Below, piece by piece: positions 42,135 through 52,700 of a stretch of 64,000 nucleotides of DNA. The position numbers and the translations under genes were made by a program. Each line of letters opens with the position of its first letter. Position 1 is the stretch's first letter. Source of the stretch: Paraktedonobacter carboxidivorans. Its GTDB lineage: Bacteria; Chloroflexota; Ktedonobacteria; Ktedonobacterales; Ktedonobacteraceae. The notes below the pieces were generated by a model. The model saw nothing but the letters and a program-made list of their open reading frames with translations, made no database searches and had not been told where the DNA came from. Where the stretch lies: the NCBI GenBank assembly GCA_041156125.1, contig JBEVTI010000011.1, positions 84,706 through 148,705 of the forward strand, given 5' to 3'.

Positions 42135-42236
42135 TCCGGGAGGAACAGAGAGATACTAAAGGAGTGTTTGAGGTATGGTTCCCTCTTCTCTCCGGGAGGA
42201 ACAGAGAGATACTAAAGGAGTGTTTGGGGTATGGTT
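42135..42236. repeat. 46-bp direct duplication
   Basis: The segment 42135-42180 is repeated at 42191-42236 with one substitution (TCCGGGAGGAACAGAGAGAT and following 26 bases), separated by 10 bases. It lies between the 3' end of the LuxR gene and the 5' region of the DUF4870 gene. It contains GGGAGGAAC and AAAGGAG but no start codon in register. Confidence 0.75.
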
Positions 42237-42281
42237 GTGGGAGGACTGAGACGCTCTCGCTACCCGCGTGTGCGGGCAAGG

Positions 42282-44930
42282 CTACAACAGACCCAGGGAG
42301 TGGGCACGTGCGACCGCTTCGGTGCGCCTTTGGACGCCGAGCTTGCCAAAGATAGTCCGATTGTGCCCTTTCACCGTACTCAAGGCGAGGAACAGTCGCT
42401 CGCACATCTCCTGATTAGAGAGTCCGGCTGCCATGAGGTGGAGGATTTCTAACTCGCGTGGGCTCAGTGGCTCGATCAGGTGCTGAGCAGGTGGGGGCAG
42501 AGAAGAGGTGTGTTCGCGCTTCTGCGCATCCGCTGCCAATACCGCTAGCAATTTCCCGGTATAATCCGGCATCATCCCACGAATAGCCACCTGGGACAAG
42601 AGCTGAGCCATCGGCTTCCCTTCGTCGGCAAACAGACGGATGAAGCCAGCAGGCTCGGCAATCGCCAGCGCGTCACAGAGCAGGCGCACCGCTTTGTCCT
42701 TTTCGCCATGTGCCTGGAGAGCGACCGCCTGCAGCACCATCACCTTGAGCCGTTGATCCTGCCAACCCCTGCCCTCCACCTGCTGGAGCCTCGACTCCAA
42801 CACCACCAGGGCTGTGGATGGGTCTCCCTGAGCCAGGTGGACCCGGGCCTGGCTGATGGGGAGATCGTGCATCTCTGCGAGATAAGCGGCTGCCAAAAGA
42901 CTCCCCTGGTGAAGCAATATTAGCACCTGGGCGGCAGCCACTTCAGGCATGCGAGACACAAAGTTGTGCTGGCGCACAGACTGAGCAACCTCGGAAAGCC
43001 GCGCAGCAGCGCTGGCCACCTCTCCCTGGACCAGTTGCAGGCGGGCAAGAAACACCTCACAGAGAACGAAGCGGTCAATCACGCGATCATACTGCCGCGC
43101 CAGGTGGAGGCTCTGTTGCCCGTGCGCGAGAGCAGCATCCAGGTCGTTCCATTCGTAGAGGACACGGGCCAGGCCAAGATGGGCTTCGTAGATAATTTGA
43201 AGCGGCTGATCACCTGTCAGTTGCAGGACGCGCTGGTAGGTCTCGTTCGCTAGAGAGAGCTGGTTTTCTGCTTCCTGGATGTTGCCCAGGCCAATGGTCG
43301 CCAGGATGGTCGTGAAGCTATCCCCGGCTACCAGGCTCAGAGAGATGGCTTCGGTATAGGCCCGGCGGGCTCCCGCACGGTCTCCCTGGAGTTGGTAGGC
43401 AAACCCCGCCGTCCAGTGAGCGGTCGCGCGTAAATACAGGTTGTTGGGGTCCAGATACTCCAGGGCGCGGCGTGACTGGGCAAGCATGGTTTCTATCTGG
43501 TAGCGAGTGAGTGCCAATATCGCCCTGGCGGCGGCAATTTGTCCAACCAGGTTTGTCGTCTTGTCGTCGGCCTCGGTGCGAGGCATCGCGGCTTCAGCCG
43601 CTTGGAGCTTCTCTTCCACGCCGGTCGTTTGGCCATTGACCAGCAACAACGAGGCAAACCGCACCCACAACGAGGGTCTGGCATTCAGCACGACCGTTGG
43701 CAGCGACTCCAGCCAGTCCAGCAGGGCCATCACCGCGCCACGAAAATGCCGGGGAAGCCCTTTCCCATCCATCAGATGCTCGGCGCGCTCCACATCATTG
43801 GCAGCAACCGCATGGTGAAACGCTTCAAGAGAGAGGTCATGGTCTTCATACCAGACGCTGGCACGGAGGTGCAATTCGTTCATCTGGCTTTGCGCATCTC
43901 CAGGAGATGAGGCGATGCTCTGCTGGAGTCGAAGCCTGAGCAAATCCGCAAAGAGATGGTGATAGCGGTACCACCGCCGCTCGTTATCCAGGGGAACGAT
44001 GAACAGGTTGGCGTGTGCGAGATATTCCAAGGTTGTCTGCCCAATCGCTGTGGAGTCAAGCACAACGGCATCACAGAGGGGACCCGACATCCGCTCGAGA
44101 ATAGAGGTGCGCAGCAAGAACGTCTGGAGGCTTTCAGGCTGCCGCCCAAGGACTTCTTCCATCAGATAGTCCAGCACGAAATGGTGGCTGCCGGTGAACG
44201 AGATGATGAAGCTGGCGGCATCTTCATGTCCCTGCAGTGAAATTGCAGCCAATTGCAGGCCGGCAATCCAGCCTTCGGTGCGCCTTTCCAGTCCGGCAAT
44301 GTCCTGGACTGAGAGGGTGAGGCCCATGACCTGGTTGAGAAATTCAGCGGCTTCGGAGGGGGTAAAACGCAAATCAACGGCGCGCAGTTCGGTCAAGAGG
44401 CCCCCGACACGTAATCGGGCCAAGGGCAGTGGTGGGTCCTCACGGGTGGCGATGACCAGGTGCATCTGTGGTGGCAGATGCTCGACGAGATAGGTGAGGG
44501 CCTGGTCAACCGGTTTGGCATCAAGCACATGGTAGTCGTCAAGGACAAGGACGAACGGGTCTTTGATGGTAGTCAGGTCATTGAGCAGGGCCGTCAGCAG
44601 CACTTCAAGTGGCGGTAGCTGGCTTGATTGGAGCACCCCCAACACCCCTTCTCCAATAGTGGTCGCAATCGTCTGCAAAGCCGCGACGAGGTAGGTGAGA
44701 AAGCGTGTGGGGTCGTTATCCCCTTCGTCCAGGGACAGCCAGGCGGCTGGTCGAGCACCTCCGGCAAGCCATTCACTGATCAGGGTTGTTTTCCCAAAGC
44801 CGGCGGGGGCAGAAATGAGCGTCAGTTTGCGGTAGAGCCCCTCGTTCAGCTGCCGAATCAAGCGGGGACGGCTGACCACGTTCAGCCGAAGCCGAGGAAG
44901 ATACAGTTTCGTGGCGAGAATTGATGTCAC
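42282..44930 (-). CDS. MalT-like LuxR-family ATP-dependent transcriptional regulator
   Basis: The protein has 882 residues from GTG 44930, which has a GGAGGAGAG site and gives the family start 'MTSILATKLYLPRLRLNVVSRPRLIRQLNEGL'. The STAND ATPase has Walker A 'SAPAGFGKTTL' (residues 40-50), Walker B 'FVLVLDDYHVLD' and sensor 'LVIATREDPPLPLARLR'. The winged helix and TPR region extend from about 330 to 800. The C-terminal LuxR HTH is 'LSPRELEILHLMAAGLSNQEMCERLFLALSTVKGHNRTIFGKLGVQRRTEAVARA'. It presumably activates genes on binding an unknown inducer and ATP. Its upstream region (45130-45226) is duplicated elsewhere in the window. Confidence 0.92.
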   Translation of the reverse strand: MTSILATKLYLPRLRLNVVSRPRLIRQLNEGLYRKLTLISAPAGFGKTTLISEWLAGGARPAAWLSLDEGDNDPTRFLTYLVAALQTIATTIGEGVLGVLQSSQLPPLEVLLTALLNDLTTIKDPFVLVLDDYHVLDAKPVDQALTYLVEHLPPQMHLVIATREDPPLPLARLRVGGLLTELRAVDLRFTPSEAAEFLNQVMGLTLSVQDIAGLERRTEGWIAGLQLAAISLQGHEDAASFIISFTGSHHFVLDYLMEEVLGRQPESLQTFLLRTSILERMSGPLCDAVVLDSTAIGQTTLEYLAHANLFIVPLDNERRWYRYHHLFADLLRLRLQQSIASSPGDAQSQMNELHLRASVWYEDHDLSLEAFHHAVAANDVERAEHLMDGKGLPRHFRGAVMALLDWLESLPTVVLNARPSLWVRFASLLLVNGQTTGVEEKLQAAEAAMPRTEADDKTTNLVGQIAAARAILALTRYQIETMLAQSRRALEYLDPNNLYLRATAHWTAGFAYQLQGDRAGARRAYTEAISLSLVAGDSFTTILATIGLGNIQEAENQLSLANETYQRVLQLTGDQPLQIIYEAHLGLARVLYEWNDLDAALAHGQQSLHLARQYDRVIDRFVLCEVFLARLQLVQGEVASAAARLSEVAQSVRQHNFVSRMPEVAAAQVLILLHQGSLLAAAYLAEMHDLPISQARVHLAQGDPSTALVVLESRLQQVEGRGWQDQRLKVMVLQAVALQAHGEKDKAVRLLCDALAIAEPAGFIRLFADEGKPMAQLLSQVAIRGMMPDYTGKLLAVLAADAQKREHTSSLPPPAQHLIEPLSPRELEILHLMAAGLSNQEMCERLFLALSTVKGHNRTIFGKLGVQRRTEAVARAHSLGLL

Positions 44931-45117
44931 CGTCTCTCTCCTCCAACCACTGCCCAGATCCATCCTGAAATGGAGCGATACGCAATTTTGAGCAGCTCGA
45001 TGCCAGCAACAGCCGGTGCAACCATTGGTATCCTTACCTCTCGACACTCGGTAAATGAAGTGTACCGATGACCAATTCGTCTGAGACACGTGTACACCAT
45101 TGACAATTCTTAGGAAG

Positions 45118-45226
45118 AGTATACCAGATGGGGAGCGGTTTCTCCAGGTTCCGCATGGTCGATGCCTACAATTCGCGCCGATTGCCTAACGTTTCACCTC
45201 AAAAATCGTCGAACATTCTCACGCTA
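45118..45226 (-). promoter_or_regulatory. Upstream region of the MalT-like regulator (duplicated element)
   Basis: A TATACT -10 is seen on the minus strand (complement of 45118-45123). The 97 bases upstream (45130-45226) match 40834-40927 inverted. Conservation of this block in both places suggests a binding site for a regulator, possibly autoregulation by the LuxR protein. Confidence 0.6.
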
Positions 45227-45593
45227 TTTACTACTGTAAGTCAGGTTGATACTGACATAAAGCAGTTCGTCCATCATTGATGGGGTACTCTATATCAGCA
45301 GTGTACGCACACTTTGTAAAATGTGGGTAAGAATCAGGCCAGAAGCTGGGGCTTTACGCGCGATTGGGTAGAACGAAGTGCAAGAGCGTTGCCCAGGATA
45401 AGCTTGGCTCTTCAAGAAAGGCAGCGCTGCTCTTGTATCAACGAGAGCTGCGCTGCCTATACTAGAGCTACTGTTAGCTCAATTTAAGCTCCAGTTCTAT
45501 GCTTTAACTCTTCATAAAACGTCTTCTCGCCTGCTTCCTTTGAATCTGCATTTTAGAAGAATGCTAGCGCAAAGACCATTGCGCTTTTTTGCT
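45227..45593. other. Intergenic region with a hairpin
   Basis: The hairpin AGGCAGCGCTGCTCT (45419-45433) with complement (45444-45458, one mismatch) lies 135 bases beyond the stop codon of the minus-strand lipoprotein gene and could be its terminator. No gene is seen. Confidence 0.45.
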
Positions 45594-46691
45594 TTAAGCT
45601 GGCACAAAGATCATGCCCGTTGGATGGAGCAGGCCAATCACGACGGGAGTAATGATACCAGTGGCTGGATCAACCAGACCAACAAAGCCCGCGACACCGG
45701 AGTCACTGGGAGCTTCGGTAAAAATAGAACCTTGAGTGTACTGAGGGGCTTGCATCCAGAAGGTCAGGCCTGTATGACCATCGGCTACGAGCAGGCGTCC
45801 ATGAGTTGAAGTGGTCCAAACGGTATCGTCAAGTTGCGTGCCAACAGGGATGGTGCTGACGCTCTGCTGGGCGGTACCAGGATTGCTAATAGTGATCAAT
45901 TGATCGTCAGCCTGAGCAACCAGAATAAGATTGCCCTTGCCATCTGTGCTCAAAGAATCGGGATCGGTCAGGTTGAGCGTTAACTGAGAGGGCGGCGTGG
46001 TGGTCGTGTTAGTCACCGTAGCATTCCCCAGCAAAATGGGTTTGAGGACTGCCTGACCATTACTCAGCGTAATTTGATCTACTGCTGGATAGGGATTTTT
46101 GTTATTCTTATCCAGTGTAGGATTAGAGGCTGCAATAAAGGTCATGCCATTGAGAAAATAGACATCATCGTATCCACCACCATGCGGGGTCTTGGCAAAG
46201 GTATAAGGTGTCACCACTCCGCTCGTCGTATCAATAGTGGCCATCTTCGGGTTGCCATCCTCACACGAAGTTGTCCAGAGCAGATGCGTCGCGGGATCGG
46301 CGCGCATACCATCGCTATGTCCAGGAACGCTAAATGTTTTCACCACTTTGCCGTCCATGGTGTACTCAACTACTGTACTGCTATTGTTGTCAGTACAATC
46401 CTTGGCGCTTGTGTTCTGATAGTCGATAAAAATATGACCGTTATCAAGGACTACCGCATCAGGGTTATTATAAGCTGAAGTACTCGAAGCAAAGAGCGAA
46501 ATCTGGTAACCAGGAAGTGCTGCAAGGCCATGGTCATTGGTGGGCGTTGCGTTAGGAGTCTGGTTGGTTACTGGCGCCTGGGTCGCCCCTCCACAACCAA
46601 CGAGCAGGAAAATAAGTACAAGCGCTAAAAAGCTGGATGCGGGAACAACAAAGGTCTTTCTCCGTTTCCCAAAACTCTTTTCTGATAACAT
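45594..46691 (-). CDS. Lipoprotein with SMP-30/NHL-like beta-propeller
   Basis: The protein has 365 residues from ATG 46691 (GGAGAGACAG site); ATG 46703 is also in frame. The signal peptide ends in lipobox LVGC, with lipidated Cys33. A Thr/Pro/Asn-rich linker is followed by repeated 'DGKGNLILVAQADDQLITISNPG' and 'NPDAVVLDNGHIFIDYQN' blades of a six-bladed propeller type, ending 'GLLHPTGMIFVPA'. There are two Cys pairs ('KDCTDNN', 'TTSCEDGN'). It resembles extracellular lactonase-like or NHL proteins; no enzymatic activity can be assigned. Confidence 0.78.
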   Translation of the reverse strand: MLSEKSFGKRRKTFVVPASSFLALVLIFLLVGCGGATQAPVTNQTPNATPTNDHGLAALPGYQISLFASSTSAYNNPDAVVLDNGHIFIDYQNTSAKDCTDNNSSTVVEYTMDGKVVKTFSVPGHSDGMRADPATHLLWTTSCEDGNPKMATIDTTSGVVTPYTFAKTPHGGGYDDVYFLNGMTFIAASNPTLDKNNKNPYPAVDQITLSNGQAVLKPILLGNATVTNTTTTPPSQLTLNLTDPDSLSTDGKGNLILVAQADDQLITISNPGTAQQSVSTIPVGTQLDDTVWTTSTHGRLLVADGHTGLTFWMQAPQYTQGSIFTEAPSDSGVAGFVGLVDPATGIITPVVIGLLHPTGMIFVPA

Positions 46692-46896
46692 CTGTCTCTC
46701 CATTCTCAGTACAAATGAGCAAAACTACAAAAAAAGCTCATTTCAGAGAAACTATACCTCTTTGGTATTAAGACAAAGTTACAGAGATGTTATATTTAAC
46801 CTATAGCCTGGCAGTGTGATTTTGACAAGGTGAAGACTGGAATTTGCCCCACACACGCAATGCAATTCAGTCTCCAATTAACAGTCAAAAAGTAGT

Positions 46897-47529
46897 TTAA
46901 TGCGCGTAAAGTGGTCGCATATCACCTCCATCTTGCGAACATGAGCCTGTTTCGCCGCCAGACTGGCCGAATTTGCCATCGTTGCATTCGACAAGATAGC
47001 CGTTGTCAGGGTCATCGGATTCCTGAAAATTGGCAATGCAGGGAAAGTAATTGCAAAAACCGGCAGGCGGCGTATGGACCAGTGATCCGCCAGTAGAATT
47101 AAAATTGTAGCCCCAGGGATTGCTGTTGACGCTTGTGCCCGATGTTGCGCTTGACGACGGTTGCGCTGTCGGCTGGCCCGTGGGACTGGCTCCGGGCGTT
47201 ACACTCGGCGTCGCTGTAGACGGACTCGTGGGCGTGGATGAGGGCGTGGATGTAGCAACCGGACTCGAGACGGGAGCGGCTATAATAGTGGGTAAGGGTG
47301 TCACAGGGATGCTCGTCGGTAAAAAACTGGCCAGCGTGGGCGTGTCCGTGGGCGTGGGACCGCTGGTAGGCGTGCTGCGTATTCCTCCCACGCCCCTGAT
47401 AATGGCTATGCTGCCCAGCGTGCAGATGAACAGCACAACGAGAAGCACGCCGACCCCGACGAGCAAGCGGAATCTGCCACTCCCTCCCTGGTACCAGCGC
47501 GAGAACGAACGGCGAGGGATTCGTCGCAT
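46897..47529 (-). CDS. Membrane-anchored Ser/Thr/Pro-rich secreted protein
   Basis: The protein has 210 residues from ATG 47529, preceded by GAGGAGGAGACC. A basic N-terminus and one membrane helix ('LLVGVGVLLVVLFICTLGSIAII') precede about 90 residues of Ser/Thr/Pro repeats ('TPTSGPTPTDTPT', 'TSTPSSTPTSPSTATPSVTPG'), likely a cell-wall-spanning stalk. The small C-terminal domain has four Cys ('FCNYFPCIANFQESDDPDNGYLVECNDGKFGQSGGETGSCSQDGG'). The Cys-rich tip may be a binding or effector module; I do not recognise it. Confidence 0.7.
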   Translation of the reverse strand: MRRIPRRSFSRWYQGGSGRFRLLVGVGVLLVVLFICTLGSIAIIRGVGGIRSTPTSGPTPTDTPTLASFLPTSIPVTPLPTIIAAPVSSPVATSTPSSTPTSPSTATPSVTPGASPTGQPTAQPSSSATSGTSVNSNPWGYNFNSTGGSLVHTPPAGFCNYFPCIANFQESDDPDNGYLVECNDGKFGQSGGETGSCSQDGGDMRPLYAH

Positions 47530-47837
47530 TGGTCTCCTCCTCTTTAGAAATACCGCATTTCTGTACAATATGAGAGCTTCACTCCCAGCCTAGTTTAACA
47601 TGATTAACAGGTTCCTGAAAACGCCCATTTTGAGGGGTTGCCAATGCTTGCCCACGCGCTTCAGCATGCACTCAGCACGCTACCCAAAACTCCTACTATT
47701 TCACCCTCTTTCTCACTACATGAGGTGATGGCTGCTCACCTGCCTGGCCGCTATACTTCTCTATAGACGAAACGTTGTAGAGGTGATTTACTTGAAAAAG
47801 CAGTAATCGTCCTGAAGGAAAATATAAGGGAATACTC

Positions 47838-49643
47838 ATGGCAAAGAAAAACGCAACAGCGCGCACCGTAGCTGAGGTCGAACCATTGCCCTCGCAGGCC
47901 CGCGAGGGGCGGCGTCTACACGGCAAGGCGCTGGTCAGTGTGCTGGCCGCCTTGCTGTTTACGCTGCTCTTAGAGGCTTTGGACCAGACTATCGTCAGCA
48001 CAGCTATGCCGCGTATTATTGGTTCGTTGCAGGGCTTTGATCGCTATACCTGGGTGGTGACGGCCTATATCCTGGCCGCGACCAGCATGGTGCCGATCGC
48101 GGGCAAGCTCTCCGACCAGTTTGGGCGCAAGTGGTTTCTGATCAGCGGCGCGGTGATCTTTCTGCTTGGCTCAATGCTCTCCGGCCTGGCGCAAAATATG
48201 AACGAGTTGATCATTTTCCGCACCATCCAGGGCCTGGGCGCGGGCACTGGCATTGCCCTGGTACCGGCTGTTGTGGGCGACATCTTCCCACCAGAGGAGC
48301 GCGCGCGCTGGCAGGGCCTCTTCGGTATGGTCTATGGCATCTCCAATCTGATTGGTCCAACTACCGGCGGCTGGCTGACCGATCATGGTCCGCTGCTGGG
48401 CAACCTGGTCCTGGATACAACGCGCTGGCGCTGGGTCTTCTATATTAATCTGCCGATTGGCATTATCGCGCTCGCGGCTCTGCTGGCTTTCCTACCAGCC
48501 AACATCTCCGATCGCGACACCAACTATCGCGGCTGGGCCGCTGTGCGTCGCATCGATTTCCTGGGCGCGTTCCTGGCAGCCGGAGCCACCATCTGCCTGC
48601 TCCTCGGCCTGACCTGGGGTGGCGGTCAGACCTACGCTTGGGTCTCACCACAGATCATTGGCGTATTGATCACCTCCGTAGTCCTCTACGCTTGCTTCTT
48701 TATCGTTGAACGCTTCGCCGCCGAGCCGATTCTGCCGCTTGAGCTCTTCCGCAATCGCATCTTCGCGGTTGCCTCGCTGCTCTCACTGCTGCAAATGATG
48801 ATCCTGCTGGGTATGGCGCTCTATATGCCTTTCTTCCTGCAAGGCGTACTGGGTCAATCGGCGACCAATTCTGGCCTGACCACGACCTGGCAATCGTTCT
48901 CAGCCGTGGTTGGCGCGATGCTGGCGGGCATGCTGGCAGCTTTCTTGAAACGCTACCAGATTATCACCATCGTGGCCTCGGTGATTATGGCTATCGGCAT
49001 CTTTATGCTCACCCGCATGGATGGCTCTACTTCGCTGCTGGTGATCATCAGCGCGCTGGTCATCGCCGGGCTTGGACTGGGCTCCTTCTTCTCTATCCTT
49101 AGCCTGGCCGCGCAAAACTCTCTCCCTCGCAAACGCCTGGGTGTGGGCACAGCGGCAGTACGCTATATGGCCGAGGTCGGCGCGATCCTGGGTATCGCGA
49201 TTGTCGGTTCGGTAGTCAATAGCACGGTCGCCAGCGATATCGCGACCCGCGTACCCGCCTCGGTGGTCAGGCAACTCACTCCCGCTGGCTGGAAAGCCGC
49301 GACCAATCCGCAGATACTGACCAACCCCGACGCGCGCAACATACTGGTTCACACGGCGCAAAACCTGGCTACCAGCCATGTTCCCGCTGGTCCCCAACAC
49401 AACCTGATCGTCCAGCAGATCGCGCAACAGGTCGCGCATACGCTCGACCTGGTCTTTAGCGCCCTCAGACTCTCGCTGGTCGTCGCTATCCAGCACGGCC
49501 TGTTTACCGTCCTGATCTTCGCGCTCATCATGGTTGTGGGTACGTTTTTCCTGAAAGACGTATCGGTCCGCGCTGAGAAGGAAAATAAAGAGAATGATGC
49601 TGAGGAGCCAAGCGATCCTGTCGCTATAGAAAGTACACAATAA
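47838..49643 (+). CDS. MFS drug-efflux transporter (DHA2/EmrB-QacA type, 14 TMS)
   Basis: The protein has 601 residues with 14 predicted membrane helices. Motif D1/A is visible in 'LLEALDQTIVSTAMPRIIGSL' and 'GKLSDQFGRKWFLISG', and motif C-like sequence in 'GIALVPAVVGDIFPPEERARWQGLFGMVYGISNLIGPTTGGWL'. The C-terminus is a charged cytoplasmic tail. The family exports hydrophobic drugs and cations by proton antiport. The gene is single and convergent with the giant membrane-protein gene, sharing a terminator hairpin with it. Confidence 0.9.
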   Translation: MAKKNATARTVAEVEPLPSQAREGRRLHGKALVSVLAALLFTLLLEALDQTIVSTAMPRIIGSLQGFDRYTWVVTAYILAATSMVPIAGKLSDQFGRKWFLISGAVIFLLGSMLSGLAQNMNELIIFRTIQGLGAGTGIALVPAVVGDIFPPEERARWQGLFGMVYGISNLIGPTTGGWLTDHGPLLGNLVLDTTRWRWVFYINLPIGIIALAALLAFLPANISDRDTNYRGWAAVRRIDFLGAFLAAGATICLLLGLTWGGGQTYAWVSPQIIGVLITSVVLYACFFIVERFAAEPILPLELFRNRIFAVASLLSLLQMMILLGMALYMPFFLQGVLGQSATNSGLTTTWQSFSAVVGAMLAGMLAAFLKRYQIITIVASVIMAIGIFMLTRMDGSTSLLVIISALVIAGLGLGSFFSILSLAAQNSLPRKRLGVGTAAVRYMAEVGAILGIAIVGSVVNSTVASDIATRVPASVVRQLTPAGWKAATNPQILTNPDARNILVHTAQNLATSHVPAGPQHNLIVQQIAQQVAHTLDLVFSALRLSLVVAIQHGLFTVLIFALIMVVGTFFLKDVSVRAEKENKENDAEEPSDPVAIESTQ

Positions 49644-49718
49644 CAAGCAGAAAAGCGGATGGACTTCTGAGGCCGATCAACCTGCCTCAGAAGTCCATCC
49701 GCTTTTCTGCTTGTTATT
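49639..49718. terminator. Bidirectional terminator with 34-bp perfect arms containing both stop codons
   Basis: Arms 49639-49672 and 49685-49718 are exact inverted repeats (core AACAAGCAGAAAAGCGGATG). The plus-strand gene's TAA (49641-49643) is in the left arm and the minus-strand gene's TAA (49714-49716) is in the right arm, in mirror positions. Confidence 0.85.
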
Positions 49719-52700
49719 CCCATTGGCTCCAGGCCGTTTGCAGGCGGTGGCGCGAGAGGATTAAAACTGTGGCCAGGGCCATCAGCAGAGCGCCAAAGAC
49801 CAGCAGCAGGATCGGTACAGAGGGGGGCATCGAGATAAAGAGCAAGCGCATAGTGCCGACGATGATCAGCGCGGCACTGCTCAGAATAAAGATGCGCATA
49901 CGCAGCAACAGGCCCAGCAAGAGCAAGAGCAACGCTTCACCCAGCAGCAGCAAGGTTGGCGTGAGGTCAGCTCCCTGGAAGCTAAACCAGAGCGCGGGTA
50001 GGAGCAGGAGAGCCGAGCCAAGCAGGGCAACCCGCTGGCCCACGATTTGTCGGGCTGATAGCGCCTGATCGCGTAACAGGAAGGGCGCGCTGACGATCAG
50101 ATAACTGGCAGGCACAAGAGTAAGGGTGTCCAAACGCGTCTGACCCCAGGCCAGCAGTTCCCAGGAGATAGCCAGACTGAGCAATGCTCCCGCGCCATAA
50201 AAGCAGGCGTGCCGTTGTTCCTGCGCCCTGGCCAGCAAAGTCGCGCGCTGCGACGAGCTGCTGAATACAGTACTTGCGCGCAGAGCGTTGGCGGGACGCA
50301 ACTGCCCATACAGCGCGAGCAGGCCGCTCAGCGTCACCAGGGCCAGCACACCCGCCTGGGCCAGTGGACCAGCCTCAGAGGAGAGCGCGCCACTATCGAG
50401 CGCGAGGAGCAGAACCAGGCAGAGTCCCCCCAGCGAGAACAGATGATGGAGCAGGCTCGCGGGCAGCCTGTAGAGGTTCGCGGGCCAGAGACGCCAGATG
50501 AATTGGCCCGCGTAGATCAAGATGCAGAGCACGGTCGCGGACACAAGCAGTTGCGTGGGAGCAGCCAGCGTCCACCAGAGTCCAATGCTCCAGAAGGCCA
50601 GGACCACCGGGAAGACGAGCAATTCAGGCGCGCGCCTGACCAGCATGCTTACCAGGGCCAGCAAAGTGAGCACAAACATACCTTGCACAACAGGCGTGCC
50701 AGCCAGAGCCTGATTCGTCGTCAGCGGCCAACTCCCCAGCAGCAGCGTACCCAGCAGAGCAGCGCTATACCACGGCCAGGGCCAGAGCCAGGAAGCGCGC
50801 CCGGCCAAGCGGAATGCCTGAGTCGCCGCTGGCTCAGCCTGCAGCACGCGCCGGGTTAGCCACTCGCTCAACAGAGCCAGCAGCGCCAGGGCGACAGCGG
50901 CAGCAAGCACATACCAGGCCGTCAGGCGCCAGGTTACCAGCACACCCCAGCAGGCGAAAACAGCGACCAGCCAGTTCCAGGAGGCGCGCCGTTCACTCCA
51001 GGCAAGCGCCCCGGCGACCAGGGCGTAGACAAACAACGCAGCAGGCAGCGCGCCATAGAAGGGTCGGCTGAGATCACCCAACGAGCCAGCCAGCCCGGTC
51101 AGCACAGCCGCCGCCAGCCCGCTGGCGTAGAAGGGTAGCGCGTAACGCCATGCTGGGCGTCCACGTGCATGCGCCAGCCGTCCCGCGACAAATCCCACGC
51201 CCGCGCCGAGTAACGCGACGACGAGCGGAGTATAGAGGTCACCGACCTGGCTGGCCGCGATATACACTCCCAGAGTCGCGCAGACAGGTGTAAGAATGGG
51301 TGCGCTGAGATGCTCGGTCACCAGACCAATGCCATAAGCCAGCAGCGCGTATCCCAGCAAGAACCAGCTTGCCGCCTCCAACTGTCCGTTGACAAAAGCG
51401 CTAGAAACCAGCATCCCCGCGCTACACAGTGCCAGCAGGTAAAATGGCCACGCCCACGCGCGCGCGCCCCATTTCTCCAAGCCCACAGCCACGATGGCCA
51501 GGGCAGGCGCAAGCAGGCTTAACGCCCAGAAATTAATGCCCGGTTGCAACAACGCCAGCACGCCGAACAGCGTGGCGGGCAAGAGCCAGAGCTTCTCGCG
51601 TCCCAGCAGAGCCGCGGCATACCAGGCCAGGCCGAGGCCCGCGATCTCGTATGCCACTGTCACCTGTGCTCCCCACCAGGACACAAAGCCGAAGAGGGCA
51701 AACCCGGACCCACTGATCCAGTTCGCGCACGCGCTCTGTGAACGCAGCATGTCGCTATCACTCAAGACCAGGCCAGAGATCAGCGCAGGTAGCAGCAGGG
51801 TCCACGCGAAGAGTTCCCGCGCCTCTCCTCTCCGACCCTCAAACAGACGCGCGCGGCGCAAGCCAGCCGCCAATAACGGCAGCAGCAAGCTCAGCACTAG
51901 CACCAGAAGCGGATGCTCGGATAGGCTGAACAGCGCGAGCAGAAAAAGAACTGCCGGTAGCAACGATTGGTATGGACGGTGCTGAACCAGCGCCACGCTA
52001 TAGATCAGAGCGGCGAAAGCGAGCAAGAGACCACTGATGGTGCTCCAGGACTGACTCAGACTCAACAGCAGGGTAAAGGCTACCTCCAGCAGAACCAGGC
52101 ATTCCAGCGGATATGCCCAGGCGGGACTGCTCAAATGGCGCACCAGAACGGCGCAGGTCAGCAGCGCCAGGCTTAAGGCCGCGTAGGCCCACAGAGGATC
52201 AAGCTGCCAGGCCAGTACCTCCAGCCCGTATATAGCGGACAGCAACACACCGCTGAGCACTAGCAGCCAGCACCAATCCGCTCTGGCCGGCTTACGGCTA
52301 AAGCCCGCGTGCATCAGAGACATATCAAGTGTCAGCAACAAACACATGACCAGCGCCCACACATTCAGGGTCGTCTGCGCCTCAACCATGAACGGCCTTA
52401 AGAGAAAGTAAACGCCGCCATTTTGCTGGGCAAACTGGTCAGCGTTAAACGTGTGCGTTAGCAACTGCAAGAGCACAAACACGCCTGTTTGCGCCAGGAC
52501 CAGCAAGACAAGTCCCAGTACCAGCCCATCTAACGTACGGGCCGGGAAACCATAGGCGTCAAGCTGACCACGGACGGCGCGTACAATAGTGTGATAGAAG
52601 AGAGCTATAGCGGTCTCCAGCAAGATATAACCATCCAGATTGAGATTCAGCGTGTAGCCCAGCAGAAAGAAGAGGACCAGGCACAGGCCAGCCAGCAGCG

